In this document: in pieces, positions 60,001 to 64,000 of the stretch
How positions within the stretch are numbered: position 1 is the stretch's first letter
How the letters are laid out: the number at the start of each line of letters is the position of its first letter
The notes under the pieces: model-generated
The model's input: only the letters and a program-made list of their open reading frames with translations
Told to the model about the DNA's origin: nothing
Databases searched by the model: none
Origin: Neobacillus sp. YX16
Lineage (GTDB): Bacteria; Bacillota; Bacilli; Bacillales; Cytobacillaceae
DNA length: 64,000 nt
Reading direction: 5' to 3'
NCBI RefSeq assembly: GCF_030123505.1
Contig: NZ_CP126115.1
Location: 461,501-525,500, forward strand
Made by a program: the position numbers and the translations under genes

Positions 60001-61052
60001 TTAGCGGGTTTGTATTTTGGATTTATCTTCGTTAATGTCTCTTTATCGCAAATAACAAAAAGCTGGGCATCGTCCGGAATAGGTTCGTCGAGTTTTTGAT
60101 TGATATGAAGGTTCCCGCGGTCAGCTACGAGTGTTGCTCCTTTATCGAGCAAATCCTTAAAGGCATCCCGGTACGTTTTCCATTCGGCTTGTTTCGATAT
60201 TTCATACATGGATTCTTCATACTGACTGCTCATTAGCTCCGAATACATATTTGTGACTCCATGAGAAAACAGTGACCGAACGGCTGCATGTGAAATCATT
60301 TCCTGAGTTGGAATAAATTCATCCACCTTTACTCTCTTGAATAAATGGATATGTTTTTGATAAATGACTTCAGCTGTGACATGGATATTCGAATTAAGCT
60401 TTTTTTCAATCGATGTAATGGCTGTGGCAATCAGTAAAGTCTTCCCATCGACAAGCAGCGTATCTTTGGTAGCAAAATTGTCCTGTGTGATCTGATCAGC
60501 AAAGATAATAACACCCTTTGCTTCCGGTAAATTTGCTTGGAAGAGAGTTTCTTCATCGGTTGCATCACCGCGAACATAATACAATTGTTTCTCCACCATT
60601 GGTGCCTTTTCTAAATCATCAATAATAACGATATCGACTGATTTATCCGATTTTAAAATTTCTTGAATGGCGAGTTTGGATTTATCACTCCAACCAATAA
60701 GTATAATATGGTTTTTCCCAGTATATTTCATTTTCCCACCAACTTTAAGTTTATCGAGCAGATAGACCGATTTTATGACTTTCCCAATAAAAACACTAAC
60801 GAGTCCGATTCCAGTGATATATAGAACAATTGTAAAGGCTTGTCCTGCCTGTGTGACTGGCGCGAAGTCTCCAAAGCCAACTGTTGCAAGTGTTGTCAGG
60901 ACCCAGTAAATCGCAGTAAGATAGGTTTTAAAAGTTTGTGGTTCTAAATACAAAGCGATGTAGGCAGCAAATAAGATATATAAAATAGCAATAGGAAAGA
61001 AAATCCTGTCTCTTAATTTGATTAAGTAATAAATTATTTTTTTAAAATGCAT
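59997..61052 (-). CDS. Potassium channel with RCK/TrkA-N domain (YugO-like)
   Basis: 351-residue, two-TM channel. TM1 is about 18-36, the pore helix and selectivity filter read TTLATVGFGD (about 63-72), TM2 about 78-100. The cytoplasmic RCK domain begins NHIILIGWSDKSKLAIQEIL (Rossmann fold) and ends with a TrkA-C-like region. This layout is that of MthK-type channels and B. subtilis YugO, which is linked to biofilm electrical signalling. GGGGTGAT and AGGGG precede the ATG at complement 61052. Confidence 0.9.
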   Translation of the reverse strand: MHFKKIIYYLIKLRDRIFFPIAILYILFAAYIALYLEPQTFKTYLTAIYWVLTTLATVGFGDFAPVTQAGQAFTIVLYITGIGLVSVFIGKVIKSVYLLDKLKVGGKMKYTGKNHIILIGWSDKSKLAIQEILKSDKSVDIVIIDDLEKAPMVEKQLYYVRGDATDEETLFQANLPEAKGVIIFADQITQDNFATKDTLLVDGKTLLIATAITSIEKKLNSNIHVTAEVIYQKHIHLFKRVKVDEFIPTQEMISHAAVRSLFSHGVTNMYSELMSSQYEESMYEISKQAEWKTYRDAFKDLLDKGATLVADRGNLHINQKLDEPIPDDAQLFVICDKETLTKINPKYKPAK

Positions 61053-61193
61053 CCCCTGCAGATCACCCCAACCTATATTTCTTCGGATAAACTTATATTC
61101 CCAAAAAAAGCTAGAAAATAACCATGATTGGTTTTATGGATTAGAAAGCTTATAATGGTATCAATATTATTTGCCCGTGGGAGATGAATTCTG

Positions 61194-61745
61194 TTGCCAA
61201 ACCATTCATTAAGAGAAAACAATATTGTCTTTATTGGTTTTATGGGTGCTGGAAAAACGACGATTGGGAAACTGGTTGCTAAAAAACTTTATCGAGATTT
61301 TATTGATATTGATGAAGAAATTGAAAAAGAGTATAACATGCCAATTCCAAGAATATTTGCTGAAATTGGTGAGAAAGCCTTTAGAGAAAAGGAAAAAGAA
61401 TTAATCCAGAATCTATGTCACTATAAACTGAAAATTATCTCAGTGGGGGGCGGAGCATTCCTTCAGGAAGAAATCCGAAGGGTATGCCTCAATTCTAGTA
61501 TCGTATTTTATTTAGATATTACCTGGGATGCTTGGAAGGATCGATTAAATTCGATTATTGACAGCCGTCCGGTTCTGCAAGGTAAGTCAATGGATGAAAT
61601 AGAAGAGTTATTTTATAAAAGAAAAGAAATTTATAAAAATAACTATCACTCAACAATTGAAATAAGCAATCAAAATATGGATGAATTAGCTGATAGCATT
61701 GTAAAAACCCTGAAATTATCTTGGGAATTGCATGAGACCAAGTAA
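61194..61745 (+). CDS. aroK: Shikimate kinase
   Basis: 183-residue kinase phosphorylating shikimate in chorismate synthesis. P-loop GFMGAGKTTIGK (about 16-27), substrate-binding DIDEEIE (about 39-45), and GGGAFL (about 85-90) are in family order. TTG start after GGGAGATG. It is 26 bp upstream of the 3-dehydroquinate dehydratase gene, so the two steps of the shikimate pathway are co-transcribed. Confidence 0.9.
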   Translation: MPNHSLRENNIVFIGFMGAGKTTIGKLVAKKLYRDFIDIDEEIEKEYNMPIPRIFAEIGEKAFREKEKELIQNLCHYKLKIISVGGGAFLQEEIRRVCLNSSIVFYLDITWDAWKDRLNSIIDSRPVLQGKSMDEIEELFYKRKEIYKNNYHSTIEISNQNMDELADSIVKTLKLSWELHETK

Positions 61746-61771
61746 AAGGTTCGAGTGGAGTGGAGGAGAAG

Positions 61772-62536
61772 ATGAAAAGAAGTGTTGCCGTTAAGGGGAT
61801 AACGATTGGAGAAGGAGCTCCGAAAATATGCGTTCCTATGGTAGGTAAAACGATACCAGAATTAATAGAGGAAGCAGAGTTCCTAAAAACAACAGATCTA
61901 GATGTAGTAGAATGGCGTGTTGACTTTTTTGATGATGTGGAGGATTTGGAGAAGGTTAAAGTGGCATTGAATGAAATTCGTTCTATCCTGTATGATATAC
62001 CGCTTGTTTTCACTTTCCGCAGTGCAAAAGAAGGCGGAGAAAAGGAAGTTAGCACGGAATACTACTTTGACTTAAATAAGGCGATGGCGGCCAGCGGCCA
62101 AATTGACATCGTTGATATTGAACTATTCAATGATGGTGAAGAGATAAAGTCGGTTATATCCGCAGCACATGACAACAAGGTGTATGTCATTATTTCAAAT
62201 CATGATTTTGATAAAACACCGGATAAGGAAGAAATCATTAGTCGGTTACGCAAAGCACAAAACTTAGGCGGCGACCTTCCGAAAATTGCCGTCATGCCAA
62301 AAAGCGCAGCAGATGTTTTGACCCTTTTAGATGCCACCAATACCATGAATGAGCAATACGCGGACAGACCGATTATTACGATGTCGATGGCAGGAAAAGG
62401 AGTTATCAGCCGCTTGGCAGGTGAGATATTTGGATCCGCCTTGACATTTGGTGCGGCTGAAAAAGCGTCTGCCCCTGGGCAGGTGCCTGTCACCGAATTA
62501 CGGAACATTTTATCACTCATTAATAGAAGTTTATAA
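61772..62536 (+). CDS. aroD: 3-dehydroquinate dehydratase, type I
   Basis: 254-residue class I enzyme converting 3-dehydroquinate to 3-dehydroshikimate through a Schiff base. The Schiff-base lysine is K171 (LPKIAVMPKS) and the catalytic His is H144 (ISNHDFDKTP). The ATG at 61772 has GGAGGAGAAG upstream; an in-frame GTG at 61760 lies inside that site. Biosynthetic dehydratases in Bacillus are often type II, so a type I enzyme paired with shikimate kinase may serve either biosynthesis or quinate/shikimate use. Confidence 0.94.
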   Translation: MKRSVAVKGITIGEGAPKICVPMVGKTIPELIEEAEFLKTTDLDVVEWRVDFFDDVEDLEKVKVALNEIRSILYDIPLVFTFRSAKEGGEKEVSTEYYFDLNKAMAASGQIDIVDIELFNDGEEIKSVISAAHDNKVYVIISNHDFDKTPDKEEIISRLRKAQNLGGDLPKIAVMPKSAADVLTLLDATNTMNEQYADRPIITMSMAGKGVISRLAGEIFGSALTFGAAEKASAPGQVPVTELRNILSLINRSL

Positions 62537-62597
62537 TTGTTTCCTTTCTCCAAAGGGATAAATATCTGGTTCACTTAGGTAGTAGCCCTGTAATTTA

Positions 62598-62637
62598 AGA
62601 CAGTCATGAGAGATCCTCATGACTGTCTATTTTTTTT
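62598..62637 (+). terminator. Terminator of the aroK-aroD transcript
   Basis: AGACAGTCATGAG (62598-62610) pairs perfectly with CTCATGACTGTCT (62616-62628), then eight T. Confidence 0.95.
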
Positions 62638-62733
62638 GAATAAATTAGTAAATTTCCTAGGTTTGGGTTGGTTCATTAAAGACAGTTGTCCATAGATTCT
62701 AGTGGATTTATTGAAGAAAGGGGTACAAACCCA

Positions 62734-62808
62734 ATGCCTGTGCACGTCATGATACATATAAATAAAGTACACTCTGACAACAGGGATAGATGGAAGGGGG
62801 GGACATGA
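62734..62808 (+). other. Possible 24-residue leader ORF before the ArsB-type gene
   Basis: ATG 62734 follows AAAGGGG by about 9 bp and opens 24 codons ending TGA 62806-62808. That stop overlaps an ATG (ATGA) opening a six-codon frame. A GAGGAGGT then precedes another in-frame ATG (62843) of the transporter. The gap 62537-62884 holds nothing else recognised. Whether the peptide is made is unknown. Confidence 0.2.
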
Positions 62809-62884
62809 GCGGACTTGGACCTTGAGGAGGTAGAGTCATCTCATGAGACATCATGAAGAACTAAATAGATTGGAAGGCGAAAAA

Positions 62885-64000
62885 ATGATTCAACCTATGG
62901 TTTGGATAACCATTTTAGCTTTTGTGGCTACACTCATCTTTATTCTGTGGAGACCTAGAGGAATTAACGAAGCCATTCCTGCCACAATAGGTGCGATTTT
63001 TGTATTAATCAGTGGAAGTGTTTCGCTTACAGACCTTGGAGTTATTACCGAAACCATCTCGGGTGCAGCCATTACCATAATGGCAACCATCGTTATGGCT
63101 ATTGTTTTAGAAAGTTTTGGATTTTTCAATTGGGTGGCAGAGAAGCTCGCTGCAAAAGCGAAGGGGTCTGGTATCCGCTTATTCTGGTATGTTAACCTTT
63201 TATGCTTTCTCATGACACTTTTCTTCAATAATGATGGAAGTATTTTAATCACGACTCCGATACTTGTCATGTTATTGAACAATATGGGGTTGAAAAATCA
63301 TCAGAAGATACCTTATTTATTATCAGGTGGTTTAATTGCAACTGCCTCAAGTGCTCCCATTGGTGTCAGCAATATCGTCAACCTCATAGCTTTGAAAATA
63401 GTAGAAATGGACTTGTGGCTGCATACCGCGATGATGTTTGTACCAGCAACGCTCGGTCTTTTGTTACTTGTAGGACTTCTGTTTCTTCGCTTTAAAAAAG
63501 TGATACCAAAAACGGTTCCTGTTAAAGTAACCGGCTTGACTAAAGCAACCTATCATCCACTGAAACCTGGACCAACTTATTCCTCTGAAAAGGAAAGAAC
63601 TCGGTTTATGCGAAATGTTCTGCTCTTCGTATTTGCCGTACGTCTCAGTCTTTTTGCCGCATCATACTTTGCCATTCCTGTTTCGGTAATGGCAGTCATT
63701 GGGTCCCTTGTCCTTTTAGGCTGGAGATGGGCATATTTAAAAATATCACCGGTCGATATGCTGAAAAAAACCCCATGGTATATTCTCGTATTCGCCTTTA
63801 GCATGTATGTCATTATTTACGGTCTGCATAATATCGGTTTGACAGATTTGCTTATTGATTATATGCGTCCAATGGTATCAGGAAGTCTGCTCCATGCGAG
63901 TGTCATGATGGGAGCACTATTAACGGTTCTGTCTAACATCTTTAATAATCACCCGGCTCTCATGGTCGGAACGCTTACGTTAATGAACATGGACCTTAGC
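62885..64000 (+). CDS. ArsB/NhaD-type ion transporter (partial, runs off the window)
   Basis: The first 372 codons of a membrane transporter with at least nine helices; no stop occurs before the window end. LIFILWRPRGINEAIPATIGAIFVLISGSVSL, SGAAITIMATIVMAIVLESFGFFNW and LFFNNDGSILITTPILVMLL (in pieces) match the ArsB family of arsenite/ion exporters in the ion transporter superfamily. SNIFNNHPALMVG is the matching second-half hairpin. The ATG at 62885 is chosen after GGAAGG; ATG 62843, 14 codons earlier, has GAGGAGGT and is an alternative. No arsR or arsC is visible on this side, so arsenite is not certain as the substrate. Confidence 0.85.
   Translation, partial: MIQPMVWITILAFVATLIFILWRPRGINEAIPATIGAIFVLISGSVSLTDLGVITETISGAAITIMATIVMAIVLESFGFFNWVAEKLAAKAKGSGIRLFWYVNLLCFLMTLFFNNDGSILITTPILVMLLNNMGLKNHQKIPYLLSGGLIATASSAPIGVSNIVNLIALKIVEMDLWLHTAMMFVPATLGLLLLVGLLFLRFKKVIPKTVPVKVTGLTKATYHPLKPGPTYSSEKERTRFMRNVLLFVFAVRLSLFAASYFAIPVSVMAVIGSLVLLGWRWAYLKISPVDMLKKTPWYILVFAFSMYVIIYGLHNIGLTDLLIDYMRPMVSGSLLHASVMMGALLTVLSNIFNNHPALMVGTLTLMNMDLS

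Noticed and set aside
1-64000. tRNA, rRNA and prophage genes
   Set aside because: None recognised on either strand; the only recombinase (24166-24729) has no associated phage or element genes.

Overview
The window reads as a chromosomal segment of a low-GC, spore-forming Bacillaceae bacterium, most like Neobacillus or Bacillus sensu lato. The support is a gerA-type spore germinant receptor operon, a PAS histidine kinase of the sporulation-kinase type, a seven-gene Mrp antiporter operon, AGGAGG-type ribosome binding sites, frequent TTG/GTG starts, and GC-rich intergenic repeats of a kind common in this group. The genus is inference. No rRNA, tRNA, prophage or CRISPR array was found. The first 50 bases hold the tail of one gene, and the window ends inside an ArsB-type transporter gene.

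Layout. 0.3-4.1 kb: potABCD polyamine importer. 4.4-6.1 kb: secreted thermolysin-type protease between two related hairpins. 6.3-7.5 kb: CysJ-like flavin reductase without a flavodoxin domain. 7.5-14.4 kb: sugar or cyclitol catabolic cluster (sugar-phosphate isomerase, LacI regulator, ribose-type ABC importer, Gfo/Idh/MocA dehydrogenase) with three copies of one palindromic operator. 14.5-17.1 kb: cysteine synthase family enzyme, a 52-bp tandem palindrome array, an MFS transporter. 17.1-17.7 kb: a degenerate ~172-bp repeat tract and a candidate small RNA. 17.8-24.0 kb: YgjP-like metallopeptidase, DUF1456 protein and the haem-stress module hssRS-hrtBA with a small oxidase-like membrane protein. 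24.2-31.4 kb: orphan tyrosine recombinase, KdpD-type Usp protein, mrpABCDEFG. 31.9-38.2 kb: quinone oxidoreductase, CNT nucleoside transporter, and an RND exporter divergent from a TetR regulator (YerO/SwrC-like).

38.2-43.3 kb: first GC-rich repeat, an IscA-like protein, then an IclR-linked acetaldehyde dehydrogenase/4-hydroxy-2-oxovalerate aldolase pair and a GntP permease. 43.3-50.5 kb: gerABC (minus strand), the PAS kinase, two tandem MpsC-like (DUF2294) genes, the first apparently starting at ATT, and a small unknown protein. 50.5-53.4 kb: second GC-rich repeat, OhrR-like regulator with glutathione peroxidase, POT peptide transporter. 53.6-56.9 kb: PTS EIIA plus GlcNAc-type EIICB under two cre-like sites and an RNA antitermination switch, with a PRD antiterminator gene alongside. 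57.0-64.0 kb: DUF4395 protein, MFS drug exporter, YgbA-like protein, a MITE-like element, a small coiled-coil membrane protein, a YugO-like K+ channel, shikimate kinase and 3-dehydroquinate dehydratase, and the truncated transporter.

Functionally this is mostly core and accessory metabolism plus stress response. The features most worth a second look are the regulatory RNA switch at the PTS locus, the HssR-type direct repeat, the MITE-like element duplicating a stop codon, the two unexplained repeat tracts, and the ATT start. All functional statements rest on reading motifs and family resemblance from memory; no search was run.
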